Position numbers and translations under genes: made by a program
Notes under the pieces: model-generated
What the model saw: only the letters and a program-made list of their open reading frames with translations
Database searches by the model: none
Told to the model about the DNA's origin: nothing
Shown here: in pieces, positions 33,913 through 48,700 of the stretch
Position numbering within the stretch: position 1 is the stretch's first letter
Layout of the letters: each line of letters begins with the position of its first letter
Source: Lineus longissimus
Lineage: Eukaryota; Nemertea; Pilidiophora; Heteronemertea; Lineidae
Length of the DNA stretch: 64,000 nt
Assembly: GCF_910592395.1 (NCBI RefSeq)
Contig: NC_088313.1
Coordinates: 18,120,437 to 18,184,436, forward strand
Reading direction: 5' to 3'

Positions 33913-36762
33913 CTACAGCGATACAGTTAGGATTGACCCCACCCTCTTCCCTTAGTACACAAAGACACGTACAAAGACATGTACACAAAAAGAGACTTCC
34001 AGTCATTCTCCCACCCATTTTCTAGTTTCACCAATCTAAGACTAGTCGATTAATTAGTACAACCTGAAACAGCCCACGTCTGAACCCAGCTGGAATTGAT
34101 ATAGGATCACTAATTAACCCTTGCACAATTTCCATATTGACTCATCAACTGGAAGGAAGTGAATGCTTTGTCTCCAAAGGACAGAACATGCAGGCAATAA
34201 CATGCAGAATGAAATGATCACTAGAATCAGCAGTAATTAAAACACATTCATAACTACCAGATCTGAAGGAAAACAACGTTACGAGATCTACAAGGTCAAT
34301 TCTCCAGAAGTAGAATGGAAGTTCATAACAAGACCAATCCCATGTGTTTTAAAGATAGGTCAGTACACAAATCCAATGAAACTTCCTCCTCTCGCATATT
34401 TTGACAGGTTCACCCTTTATAACACAATGTTAGTGCCGATCAAAATGTTCGTTGTCTGATTTCTCACATAGCCCCTTAATTGAATTCCTGAACAGCATTG
34501 ACCATAATACTTTCTACTTTGCAACCCAATACGAGTAGGCCTACGCGTAAGCACAATAGCTCTCTGGACAATCAACCTCACCCTGGACAATCATTTTTCT
34601 GACCTCACCACAGAGGCCCTTGCTGTGACATGACTGTAGTACACACACAATGGTAGAACGTTAGCATCCCACTCCCAGTTTCTCAGATGAGATTCTACAA
34701 TAGTATTAATTCTAAGAAAGTAATTTTTAAAATTTTGTATTGATGAGGCACCCAGCAAATATATAAGTAATCACAATATGCCAGAGTAATCAAAATACGA
34801 TTTTAAATAGAAATAGTTTAGATCTTCAGGTAGTTTTCTTCAAGTCGAGGAGAATCGAACTCCCAGAAGATTTGAACTGTTTCTGAGAGGATATTAAAAG
34901 ATAAAGGATTGCTGTAATGAACATTGTACACTCAACAAAGAGATGCCAGAGTGAACGCTTTAGAAGTAGAGGAAATAATCATTACGACATGACAAATCAT
35001 ACTTCTTTGTTTTTGGTCGCATCCACTGACTTATGTGTTCCTGGCCCACATAAAGAAGAGCACTATATTTTTTAATCTATTAAAATGCACAACAGCTGCA
35101 CATCAACAATAACATCAATTCAGCAACTGCAACCAACATCATAGAAAAAATAACTATCTATACATATATACAAATGTAAAAGTTAAAATGGTTACATTTT
35201 TTCTTCACATAGCTATGAGAGTAGGCACATTAAAATAGCATCTGTAAATCGATGACCCACATAATACATTATATTATACAATTGGTTATACTGAGATACT
35301 GAGGATTCCTTCCTCACTTCGTATCATATCGTAAAGCCAAGTACGATAGTCATACCACAACTGAAACAAAACATTCGTGGAAAGGATCCACCAGACACAA
35401 ATATAAATTCCTTGAAAGAACATTATTTGCTCACGAACATTAGCTATTGATCTATGAGACTTACCAGACATGTCTTTCTTACTGGCAGCAATATGATGTA
35501 CCATTTTATACCTCCAGCCAGGGTTATTCAGTCAAGTCACCTCCTTGGCATTGGATGATATGAATAAAGACTAGAAAATGCTATTGCTTCAATTTTGTAC
35601 AAAAAGGCCTAGTGAAAATGTACATGAAGTTATAGATAATACTTTTGCTAGAATTTATTCATATCAGTCCTGAACTGAGAATGTTCTCCCTATGTTCAGC
35701 CAAGGTGATCTGTTCTCCCTATGCTGAGCCAAGGTGATCTATTGCTAAGTTGGCTACTCAATTTCTTTTGACCAACTGGGCCCAGGCCTAATATTTATTT
35801 ACAGAAGAGTAATTTTAGATCCAACATTACTAACCAACACCCTATTATCAATATCTATTATGCAGTACAAACCAGTCCCAGCAGAGTATACATGTAAGTT
35901 GTGTGCTGCAGGAGGTATTTGCCACGTAAGGGCTCTAAACTCCTTTATGCTTGTGACTCATTACTTGATAAAGGCAACTAAAGACAAAATCTGAGGAGAA
36001 CATGTAACATAAGCATCATAAACAAATATTATCACATTAAAAACCAAATTTCAAAACAATAGCACCAAATGAGTTTGGGGGTAAGATTTTAACGAAACAT
36101 TTTAGCATCAACATAAATTAATGCAAAGAAGAGTATTCTCTGGTTCAAGATGTCGAAAAATTAAGCCTCGGGCGCTAGAGAAACATATGTCGAAGGCAGA
36201 TTCTTACCACAATATATACCAGAGTATTAAACAAACATACCAAAGTATGTGAATGAGGTTCAACCTCTGCCAGTTCTCACAAAATGAAATCATGCTTGAG
36301 AAAGCTAATAAACATAAAATAAACGATTGTTCTGGATGTGAGACAGATCAAGTACGCCACCTGGAACTTATCATTTGGTATAATGTTAGATTTGAGGGTG
36401 AGCACCCAAAACCAGTTAACTTTTCCACTGTCCCCCTAGACTTGCACCCTTCGACATAATGGCTTTGGGTGCCAACACACAAGATTACCTCAGCAGTCTG
36501 GTCAACACAGGTGCTTTCAAATTGCTCCAAATTTGTTGAAGGTGAGCTTAAGTTTGAAGACTGCCCCTTTAGTCTTGAGACCGATGGTATTTTCAATACC
36601 AAGATTCTCTCAATACATTTTTGAAGAATATACAACAATAAAGACAATGGAATGTTAAAAACTAATTCTATAACATTATGAAATGTATTGGACACTACAA
36701 TTACCGATATCATTATGCAAAAAGTGACTTAGAGTTTATCAGTAAATGATGAAGACAATTGG
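33913..36762. other. End of copy B and spacer or 3' UTR before the PDE gene
   Basis: There is no convincing coding sequence. A 29-bp unit beginning GTTCTCCCTATG is present twice in tandem at 35683-35740. A 121-codon minus-strand frame at 36348-36713 has no family resemblance and lies where the PDE 3' UTR should be. Confidence 0.5.
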
Positions 36763-39700
36763 TTAAAGGAGGCAGCAAGTCGTACTCTTGGTTTTCTTTG
36801 GTGCTTCTTCACTTTTGATTTTGGCTATTGGATCCATTTTTCCATTCTTCTTGCCATGTTCCTTATTAATCTTGTTTTTTCTCTCCTCTTGACTTGATCC
36901 AACCTGCAAAAGAAATGTCACATGGACTTATGTTTTTTTTCTGTCATCACCTAGTCATCGTTCTTTGCTTGATCTGATATTGAGCAACGCCAAGCTGAAC
37001 ACTATATGCTGTTATCTATATCAAATCAAAACATTCTGAGAGAGTTTACATACGGTGTGCAACTTTATCAATGTTTCCCAGCTCCATGCTAAATGAGCTG
37101 TCTATAATAATTCCAGAGCACTGACAGAAGTCTTAACATATTCAATCAGCTCCAGTATGATATCAACGTGATATCACGTGAATGAAAACATTTCAGAGCA
37201 GACTGACATACATGCAAGACACCAGCCACAAGCAAAAGTAGGTCATATTAAGTGAGGTCAATGATTAATATATCATCAATACTGCGTGTTATTTCTGAAG
37301 TGAGTTAGGTTAGTGAAACATGAATCATTAATTAGTGGAACATATGAAAGGTCTACCTTAAGAACTGATCATTTTTTTACAAGTTGTGAGTATCTTAATA
37401 CTTCTAAAAACAGTCAGTTCAAGATAACATATCACAGGAGACTAATGTTGCGATAGGTGTGTGTTACAGAAGTACATGCATGTTATCACTGCCTTTCAAT
37501 GTACATGTATACACGTTAGAAGAAGCAGACTCAAGGAAGACCTTTCAACTACATTCCTAAAATCTACTTGGAGCACACAAAGATAGAGAAGGCAACAAAT
37601 AAAAGTGTCGTACCATGCATCATGCAGAGTCTGTCTATGCTTCCTAAAATTAAAGTAAAGACTAAGAGGTAAGAAAAGTCTCCTGTGATAGTGTTAGACA
37701 TGTTTGACTCCAAGAAGAACTGCACTGAAGGAACAACATAAACTGAATAATAATTAAAGCAAGAATAGAATTAACAGAACAATACATTGTGTGAAGACTC
37801 AATCCATACAGGCCTGGTGCTATAATGAAGTTATGAAGTTAATTCCAATACTTGGTTTATGTAGTTTTGTGAATATTAATCTCTTCTAATGAGTTGAGAC
37901 AGAATGTTGATTATACCAGACCTGTTGAGCCTGAACAGATCAAGAGAGATGGTCTACCTTATTGTGAGGTTCAAACAAGACTGCACGTTACACAGTTTGT
38001 TTGCTGCTGACAAAAGAAACAGGAGATTCAAATTATATCCTGGACCCCTGGAGGCTATTGTATATGAGGTGACTGTATGCACTGGTCATGAGGAAAGCAG
38101 TATTGGACAAATGAAGACAGGATTCTGCTATGCAGGAGTAATCTGATATCATTGTCATGCCAAACTATAAGAGCAACATTTTAAGAGCAGCAACAGCAAA
38201 ACCTCTCCATAAAGTACCACTCCTATGGACAGTCCTGTGTGGAGTTTTCTAGACACACTCAAACTACTTTACATAGGGGATGAAATGACTTGGCTCTACG
38301 GCACAGTAACTTTCTGACACAGGAAACAGCAATTATAGGTACTTCGGCAACAGCAATGGAAGGTTTCTACAGAACACATAAGTACAGAATGCAAGAACAA
38401 CAGCATGCAAGAACAATTGCACCCTAGTTTACCTTTTCTGTTGACGCCATCTTGGCTTTTTTCGAAGGAGGGTCACCACTACTGGTTCCTGGACCATCTG
38501 TGCTCAATTTACCTGAATGAGTAAAAAAAAGAGTGTGAATCTCAGGAAATGAAATGAAGGAGTTGATCATTTAAGTACTAACCAAGGGACGCTGCCACAA
38601 TGATGTATATTTCACATTCACTCAGTAGTATAATTGCTCTAACCAGCAGTCATGACAGTGTATTTTCTGTTGGTCTTTCGATGCAAAGAGACTTTCAAAT
38701 TGCAATTACTAACAAATAGTATTGACAACTGGGTTTTATCAAAAATGTATAACAAAAGATTTCTTTTGCTTTTATGAAAGAGTCTCAGGCACAACATGAA
38801 CAATACACATCATCTTCCATTTAGTGTTCAAACTTTGAATCAAAACAGCCAACTCCATCTGATCCAGTCCAGTGTGTCATTTATCTAGTAATGATATACT
38901 GACACATGACAGAAGAACAACAACCTTTGCAAAAAATAGTTTCTAAGAGCAGTTAGTGGTTATTTTCTATATTGAGTACACTGTGCAAGTACCATAAGCG
39001 CTGCTAAACAAATGCTAGTGGTTAGTGCTATCCATAAGGTTGAAGGCAATGAGCCCTAAACCAAGTGCTTTACCAGGTCCGTCACCAAGAAAAGCTGAGC
39101 TAAACTTTAGGAATATCCCTCTATGAAGCTGGCTTAAAGCTGTTAACATGTTATGTTGAAAACAGTAACCTGCATAGTGGTTAAATATCAAGTCTCTACT
39201 ATCCTGGGGATGGGGCCTGGTCAATCGTGCAGGGTAAGATACAAATGTGGCAGTGCAGTAGTATAATATAAAGAGACAACGACAGCTTAGGAATACTTCG
39301 AAATTATCCAATTAAAGTTCCTCTTGCTCACCTGTTTCCAAGTGTGCAAAGAAAAATACACGGCATCATTTTGTTATATGCACATTTTCCCCTTACTAGA
39401 CCCTCAAAACCCATTTCTAAATCCGCATATGATGAACTGGTGAGTGTTTGTAAACCAGAGGTAAATTTTATAGTAGTTAATATTCTGTAAATAAATCTAA
39501 CTGTTTGCCAAGTTTCAGTCCTGTTTGCTCCACTACCCACCAATCAAAAACATTCCGAAGCTTTTGGTTTTTTTACTCTTGAGTAAATAAACTAAAGTAG
39601 GATAAGTACTTCAAAGCATCATTGATCCATCTGCTCTGGCAGCCCAAGATCTTCCTTGGTGTGTCAAGAAGCAGCTACAAGCTACATTGAACAAATCAAA

Positions 39701-42700
39701 GTGATCAGCACAAAGGTTTTGAAAGACAATGTAAAGACTTCCAGGATGGCTTGCCAATCAAGCTTCATGACAGTTTACATAACTTGCTTCAGATGTGCGT
39801 GCTGATCACTTCTGATGACAGTCTAGAGCTGATGGAGAGTTAAAGCAAGTTAAAAGCCATTAACAAGGCAGTTATAGTAAACTGGGAAAATCTAAAATTG
39901 AAACAAACAATTAACAGTCATATTCCTAACCGTCATTTTCATCAGCCAGGTTCTGCCAATTTCTGCGGTTGTTTAGACAGCCTTCTAAGAGAGGTTTCAA
40001 GCCAGGTTCTACAAAGGCTAATGTCTGTAGAACAAACAATAGATAAGATCATATAAGATCATATATGACGTGATAAAGACACAATGGCTACATCTTAGTA
40101 CAAATTCAGGTCAACAGTTGGGACGATTCCAGTTCAGAATGATTTGGTAGCAGAGCCTTCTATTATCACCAACTTTCAAGTTAAGCCAACGGAGGCTGTG
40201 GTTGCTGATAAAAACTGCTGGGGTGAATTTGTACTAAGGTTTCACTAATACAAGGAATGTGCCATGTCTGTTGTTCTGAGGAATGTAAGAAGAATGGTTA
40301 TGAAAAAACCTATCAAATCTAATATAGCTGTTATTCTTCCCAGATGATATCAGAATGATAGAAACATAATGGCCCCGATTCTCAGAGGTCAATGCCAAGA
40401 GGGAGCACTGGCTCCAGAATGTGCACTATTTGCTTTCTCAGTTGTTTTAGGTTTGGGATAATGGATGGGCAAAGAAACCTGCCATATTTAGAGCGACAGA
40501 CATGCACATTACACGGTTACAAATGAATCTAGAAGCTAACCAATAGGATCATCAGGGTTTTCCGCCAGAGTCTGCCAGTTAGTGCGATTACGGGTACAGC
40601 CTTCATACAAAGGTTTCAAGCCTCCAAAACTATCTGTCAAAATCTAAAACAACAATACATACAAATGGTTAAGAAGAAAACATTTGATTTAGGTTGGGAG
40701 CCAAATTGAATAACAATCGTAGTCACTCAAATCATTCAAATATCCATACTTTCTTTCGCAAAGAGCAAAGAGTTGAATTCGAGGAAGTCATTCACACCGA
40801 AATTCAGGGCATACTTTTGACACAAGTAGAATTTGAAAAGCACTCTGCCAGCAATCGTCTCTCTTGATGAGCACACAGTAACTTCAGAAATTACTGGTGT
40901 CAACCCCTTGGTATTTATGTGTTTCATTTACAGGCCAAATCCCCATATACCTGATATGCAAGCCTTACCTTGTAGATAGGTGTACAGATTGCATCGATGA
41001 ATCCAACCTGCATCTTTGGTAACTCATCCTTTTTCTCTCTGTCCATCATGGCCTAAGAGACAAAAATACAACAAAGGCCATTGGCAGTGTAGAAGTGCTT
41101 TTATTGAGATAATGACACAAATCTAATTGTTCCCACAAAAATAGTTGGTCCCAATTCATATATATTGATGTAGAAGATCATTTAAGCTGCTCTTAACTTT
41201 TTAGTTTCTTGGTTTGCCTCCCAGGTGGCAGAGATACCACATTCACAGTTGACAGAGTTTTTCATCACATAGCCCAATACTCACGATAGGTTTCAGCTTG
41301 AGTTGAGATTTCTCGATATCACCCTGTTCAAAGAATTCCCCCGCAACGAGGTGTGCCACCTCTTTCTGGATTTCCCAGGGCTTGGTTATAGCCGCAACAT
41401 CACATGCCGTCATCATCATGCCCCTGAAATCAACAAGCTTTAATGTTAAAGACTATCCTAGACAACATACTGTGGTGAAAAGTGTTCTACATCAGAAGAG
41501 AATAGGGTACTAGAGCACTACATCCAAAGGTATGCAATAACAAGAAATGGGGGCATACTTTTTCTTATCTGTCATTCAGTACACTGACTGGCCACCTGTC
41601 GGAGTGGGGCCTCAACGGAGATGAGCAAAGCTTAAGGGAGGAACAAGAGAAGACAGCCATTATCATCATAGGCAGCCAGTACAGCCATAAAAGATGATGT
41701 TTTTGTATGTTTTATTTTACACTCCCCACTCCAGCTTTGCAACTAATGACATCCTTGTTGCGGATAAATTGAAGAAGCCATAGGCGGTTAAATTTCTGAC
41801 TCTCACTGGGCTAATAACCTTCAGCAGTGTAATCAAGAACAGTCATGCAAATGAAATTGATTATCTTCCTGTCACAACGCTTCCTCATCACCAAGGCAAC
41901 AGCCAGACAATACCACAGCTAAACGCCCAACAAAACCCTCTGTCAAATTGAAAACTCATTATATCTGACAAACATTCTGGTCCAAACATCGTGTCACAAA
42001 GAAGTTCAGCCTGTTTTCAATAGCAGCTATCACACACTGCCAATATCTGATATCACAAATTCTGCATTAGACATGTTTGACAGACCTGCTAAATGTTTCA
42101 TACCTTATTATGCTATGCTCTGAAGTGTCAGGACTTTTAGTCCACAAAATCCCTGCAAGTACATTGGAAAAAACGACTTCTCACTGGGACTCAAACTTGG
42201 GCCCACGTGTCATGGCCAGCACTGTAATAACTGGACAATGCTGCACCTCAAAATATTGATGATTAATTTTCATGCTTCCTCAAATCATTTTTCAAGATTT
42301 TGAGACCGATAACATACCTGAGAAGGTCTTTCTTGCGCGACTCTTTCCACTGAGTTTCACCTGCATCCACCAATGCTTGGAAGTCACCTCTTTTTCTGGA
42401 AAGGGACAGGGTTATGAAAATTCTATTTAAAGGGACAAAAAAAACCAGGCACTAGTACAATTTAACTGATTACCATAAATCCAGTTACTGAAGCATATCT
42501 CCATATTTTGTTTAAAGACAATCAGCAAACAGTGAGTTTCTTTTGTACACCACAAGCAGCTACTTTGGTTGCATCAAACAGTTCCTGGCAACGAATACAT
42601 TTTTAACTCTTGGCTTGTGCGTCTTTGAGCCATTTTCTTTATTCTCAAGAAGAGTAATGAGCTATGCAATAGGTTTCCAGAAGAAGGACTGTTTTCCACC

Positions 42701-45700
42701 TACTTGAAGTAGAGAGCAAGATCTGTGGATATGATGGCATTCTCCAATACTTTGATCACATTTTTGTAGATAGCAGGAGACATGTACTCAAAGATGTTGT
42801 TGCCCTGGAAGGAAAGATGTAGACAGCTCTCAACTGAGGGCAGGGTTGCTTGATCATAATTGGTAACAACAAGAGTCCGCAGCAATATCCAATACCAATA
42901 CCATACAAATCTACCCTGACACGAACACATCAAATTTCGTATCTCTGAAATTAATCAGCAAACCAAACAATTTGTCAAACAAATTATTGCTTAGTTGTCC
43001 AAACCCCAATCAATTGCGACACTGATTGCTCAGACACGTCTTGCAATAATCTCCCGCCAGACGTACTTTTTCTCCACCGAGGCAGGAAAACCAATTAATA
43101 TCTGTCACTTGCAGCCAGATCAAAATCAGCCAAAGAATACTGTACCCGGCAGGATTCGTCAAATCAATCCTGGCTTGATTTACCTGGCACGCAGCAAGCT
43201 AAATCAGATCAAGCAGGCCAAGACCACCAGTTAGGCAAGGGAGAAGCTCTCATCATTTATCACAGGGGTGAATCTGGAGGGCATTGATAATGTCTGTCGG
43301 AATACAGCTTTTGCTTGTTTATGTGTTGTTGGAGCTGTTTAGCTGGTAGGTGAGCGTCTTTGTGCTAATATCGATAGTGCTATTTTAGGATCTTAGAATT
43401 AATGCTACAATTTCAGCTTTGATTTACTAGTGCCTAGATGATAAAGGATTGGCACACATTTGAAAGATAAATCATTTGCTTGTCATCTAAAATTTGCAAT
43501 AAAACAAATAGTTGGTTGTGCCAGCTTCCTGCATGAGTGCCGGCAACCATGCCCAATAGACTGGTGATGATATAGTCACAATATTATTAAGCCATATTGA
43601 TGATAAAATATAGTCATAAATGGTTAAAGCAGGATTTCGAGTACATGTACCCTGGATCATTGCCGCGGCAAACAAAACAACAGCATAGTGTAGCAAACAT
43701 TGATCATTTCAAACCCTGGCTAAACCTCATCTTTCTATTCCTCAACCAAATTCTCTAGCTGTGCCAACGTTTGTTGAAATTCTGGCTGAAAAGTGTCAAC
43801 AATGATATTTCCAACATCTATTATGCATGCCTCTTGTAACAACATACCAGCATCATTTGTTATAGGATCGCTAATATACAAACAAATATTGGATTGAATA
43901 TAGGCTAGTGTCTCCTGAGGCCAAAATAAGGTTCTCTTTACATTAAATTGAACGGAGAAGAAAAAGGAGCTCTGAAGCCAAAGCTTGCACGCACAAACAT
44001 ATTGAATCGGGAATGAGAGATGTCCTTGTAAAGCACTTGATCAGGGACAGATTTGGGAACTGTCAAGACAGACACCATTGCTGATAGTTCTCTTCAAAAG
44101 TTTTATATCCCAGACAAAGTGTCATTCATGGCAGAGGGGGCTACCTTGGGGATGGCGGACTTCAATCTCAGTACTCGAGATTGATAAATCTACCCTTGGC
44201 CTTGTGGTTTGAGGAGGAGGCCGCACTCCATTTAATGATGTTTAGTCTGGAACAGTCATTGTTGTGGAAAAGCCCCTAGTATTATTGGTAGCTCTTAGCC
44301 ATGTTAGCAGTGATGATTTTTCCTGTTAATATTAATTGCTTTCTATTTAGTCATGTATAAAGAGGTTATTTTTCCATTAGCTCTATTTGCTATATGACAT
44401 ATGACAAGCTGTCAACCAATGATTGCTGTTTAATTGGTACTCCTATCGATGGAGAGTCACATAGTTGTAGTATTTCAAGGTTTGGACAAGAAAATACATG
44501 AACAGCGTGGACTGCCCTGGCTGAATCACTTCTTACACTTCTTCCTGCTGTCAGAGTAGGGTAAAATCGATGTTTCAAAATGAACATCATCAACTGTCAC
44601 TTCCGAGGTTGTTGGTTCGATCCCTGGTAAGTCCATTTCCACAAGCGGTAGATAGCACAACTCCCTCCCACAGTGTCAGTTTCCTACGGGTTTCCGGTTG
44701 CCTTCTACATCCACAAATTATAAAGTACCCAAAATTAAAATGATTACAGTTGTAAACAATATCCTAGTAGACGCTCTGCTCTGCTCTCATATCAATATTT
44801 TATCCTCTTACACCTAATCAATATTAGAAGCACATCACTGTTGCTTTTTTCCATCATGGCAATTCATTCCAACATAGGCAGAACATGATTGCTGATCATT
44901 CTTCCAATGAATATTACACCAAATCTAGATACAGCACCGGAATCTATGGTAATCAGTTCGCCTGAAACGACTGCCTCATGCATCATCATGCATCAAGATT
45001 ATTTCCGCGATCACATGGAGGTTCTGAGCGACAGCTGATGATGGTGAGGCATGCTGATATGCTGGTATTTCAGGTCACTGTTGCTGTATCAGACCTGACA
45101 CAATATTAATACTGTGTAAATTACTGCTGATGGTCATCAGGCAATGATATGCAGGGGAAAACTTTCGGCACCCACCCCGACTTATACTACAATTACTTCC
45201 CACAGTCTATCTCAATCATAGAAAGCAAGCCCGAAATCTAAAAACCTGCCATTCAAAGGTTAAAGGTCCAAACTGAAAAATTCAGTTCTGCCAGTAACCA
45301 TCAAAGAATGTGTAGCGGGTTCAGATTGATCAAATACGAAGCAATTTCTCGAGCTTCTATTTCTGTTTCAAATTCAAAGAAGATTTGAATATCATATCTT
45401 TTTTCAAAAGCTCACACGGTGGAATAGCTGAATGAAAGATCGGATTTTGAATGGAAAAAACTCATTAATCATCAGTTCTGGTAGTGGTTTGTTCAGCATC
45501 GAATCAGCCAAAGGTGATTGTTTCTTTCGTCCCTCAACATGGCTCAAAGAGATCATTTGGAAGAATCTCACCTTGGAGCAAACATATTGTGAGGATAACA
45601 CCAAATGGGGTGTAAAAACAACCAACATCGATGACGATGTTGTCTTAGATGGAAAGCAAATCATGCGTGGTTTTTAAGTCAGGCAATGATGCTGCATTCT

Positions 45701-48700
45701 ACACCTGTACAAGTTGTTTTTTGGATCAACACTTTCAAGGTGGATGTTTGATAAAAGGCCACCTGTATTTGAGTAAGACTGGTGAATATCTTGACTCTCA
45801 TCAGCAGTGCTCTCATGAATCACTTCAACTGAATTCTATTTAGTTCAGGAGTTTTATGGGTCAGGTCAAGTCTTAGGGTTTGTGTTCAACAACAACAATA
45901 CATGATAGTTGAAGAGCTGAATAACCTGCAGTGGAAATCTGTTGCACTCTAAGGCTAAAACACATTGTGCCTTTTCAGCATTCCAAAAGATGCATGCTGC
46001 TCTTTACCGTACAAGTTGTAGATCAGAGTGATTAACATGATTAAGGAATTTCTGGAGTTGCAACTGTTGTATATCATGAAAAGTTACTCAGACTCTTGAA
46101 AGTCTGCTTCACTCATTGCATTTGATAGAAACTTTGGTTACTTCATACATACAGTCACAGCAGCAGTATCAATATAAGTCGGAATGTTAACCACTAATGG
46201 ACCAGCATTTCTTCCACAACCCAAAAACATAGTTGGTTGATCACTTCAGCAAAATCTTATACCCTGAATATACACCACTGATTATTAAATAGGATATTAA
46301 ACTCATTCAGCTTTGTCGAGCCATCCTCAAGCAACAGCTGACCATACCCTGGTACCTGTCGATGTTTACCGACTAGTGCGAACAGGAATGTCTAATATTG
46401 TAATAACGGCTGAGAAATGCTCAACCTTGGCATTACCAATAAGAGGCGAGACTAACAAACAGCTAGATCATGACATTCCAGACAAAAAGTTCTCAGATAT
46501 GCTAATCTGAAATAATGAATGAGGCAAAAGGCCAATATAATACCCTTGTATTCTCGGGTGTCATGTATTATATCAAAACGGATAACATCTCCTGATATAT
46601 CACGAGGCAAACTAATCTGCAAATCAAATGAGGATACTGATAGTCATGACTCTTTGAATTTTTGAGCAGAAGCAGTGAAGTTGACTTGTCATCAACTTTT
46701 TATACACTCATCTGTTTTCTATCTGGATTGGAAGCAAAATGTACAGCCAAGCTGCAACTGTAGCAGATGTTCAAGCCAATGTTTTGTAAAATGCACCCTA
46801 GACCACTGTCAATACTATTGGTATCAATGCTCAACTCCACACAAAGTAATGAGAGTTTACTCATGCTACAATTAAGGCATTATACTACTTTTATAACCGA
46901 TATAATGATTGCACAAATATCATTAAAGACAATAATTCACTTGATTTGACAATGACTTCCGAGTGACGACCACTCAAAAATATAATCTTACAACAAAAAC
47001 ACACCCAGATCACATCTCTGTTTGCTTATTCTGAGTTACAGGCAATCAATCACTCCACGCCAGCAAAGGAAGGAAAGAACTTTTTTCCAATTCAGCATCT
47101 GATGACAGTGACAATCTATTCTCATTGGAGATCGGATGTAATCACAAGGAAAATTGGATTGGTTTTTCTAGCCACAGGCACATCGACTCGAATGATTCAT
47201 TGTCAGATCGGAGTAAGATCAAGAAACCAACAACACTGAACACAAATCAATACATTTCAGACCGTTCAAAATCAAGTTGGAAGTCCTCATCACTTTTTGT
47301 GGCACCAACAACTGTCGTAAAATCAACTGGTCACTCTCATATCAACTCTGTTGGTGGCACTCCACAAGTGCACATTAGCAATGTGCCTTATTCTTTAAAA
47401 GGGACTTACCTCGCTGTTGAGTATCATGATGCACTGGTCAAAGTGATGGTGTTCCATTGTGGATGTGGAGTACAACAGAGCGAGTGGGGAGTCACTCCTG
47501 TAGTCGGAGAAAAAAAGGACGGTACAGATTAAAACTCGAGACAGCAACATGTTAGCTCTATCCCTAAACAGAAGCCCCCCCCCCCTCCCCCAAGATGAGG
47601 GATACATTGTCAAAGAAAGGGACAGTGCTTCATGATATGATTACGATCCTAACTACATTCTCACATCAAACATATCAGGTTGCAGAAATAGGGTTAATTA
47701 GTGACTTATCATACCCAAGCCCCAGGCGTGACTGGTCTCCGGAATAGCCCTAATGATCCGTAGGGTTGAAGGCAGGAATCAAAGGACAGCATCTCAGATG
47801 TACATGAATATCTAATAAGCTTACTTTTCTTGAAAGGCATTGTTTGTCCCTCTGTGGTCCAGGTCATGACACAGACAAGCAACAAGGAGGCCGAAGATTT
47901 CTTGATCATCCAGGTATTTAGACATACCGCCAGTCTGAAAAAAATTGGAGACTTTCGTAAAGAAAAAGTAAACTTTGTACATCAGATTAACCCCAAATAG
48001 AAATTTATAAACTGTCTCAGAACAGCTGGACACTTTACGATAAACTTATGCAGAGCTACAAATGTAGTTTGGTCAAGGCAAAATCAATGGCAACTTAGAT
48101 CTTAATCTTGATAAAAACTGAAAAACCAAACCTCTTTTGAATTCAACCGACACACAGAGGCTGCCACTGACAGAAATAATTCAACTGTTCAACATGTTCA
48201 GAATCAAAGGCAAGCAATGATGAAACACCAAAAACACTGATGGTATTGATAAGAGTGGTGATCTCAAAGAAATCCCAATATCATCCAATATCAAAGATGT
48301 GAGAAGAATGGCGCTGTTCTGCCACACAAAAGATAAAAACCATGAACAAAAATACCGAAATGTATTAGATAACCAGACGGCTTGATGGATGGCACTGGGG
48401 ACTTAAACAGCTGCTTGCATTGTTATGGCTCTGAAACGACTTTCATCATTCTACATGTATGTCATTGGACTACTACATAACTCTTGGTGTACAAGGCTGG
48501 TTAAGCACTGCACAAAGCGATCTGACAACATGGTGCGTCGCCAGGATCAGCATAACTTACAAAGATCATGGTGAACATGGTCTGAGCAACATTGAAGGCA
48601 TGCCTCCAGTTGTGGTAGGTGACAGGTCGGTAGTTCTTCTTCACACTCAGAGTCCAGCGGCAGAGCACCTAAAATTATAAAAACAATCAAATACGTTGCA

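Larger units (their letters stand above)
28759..35106 (+). repeat. Direct tandem segmental duplication, copy B
   Basis: Second copy of the unit at 22074-28745. Its left edge follows 13 unmatched bases after the end of copy A, and similarity stops after CAGCTGCACATCAAC at 35106. It is shorter overall but has a larger version of the foldback element (33490-33912). Confidence 0.95.

Noticed and set aside
36348-36713. 121-codon minus-strand frame downstream of the PDE stop
   Set aside because: It shows no domain and low-complexity hydrophobic content at its start, and it lies in the expected 3' UTR or spacer.
44600-44640. tRNA gene suggested by GGTTGGTTCGATCCCTGG
   Set aside because: Only a box B-like piece is present; no cloverleaf with a matching acceptor stem could be drawn. 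A SINE remnant is more likely.
47125-47532. Plus-strand 135-codon frame
   Set aside because: It runs antisense across PDE exon 14, whose minus-strand reading is clearly conserved (MEHHHFDQC); the plus frame is a shadow.
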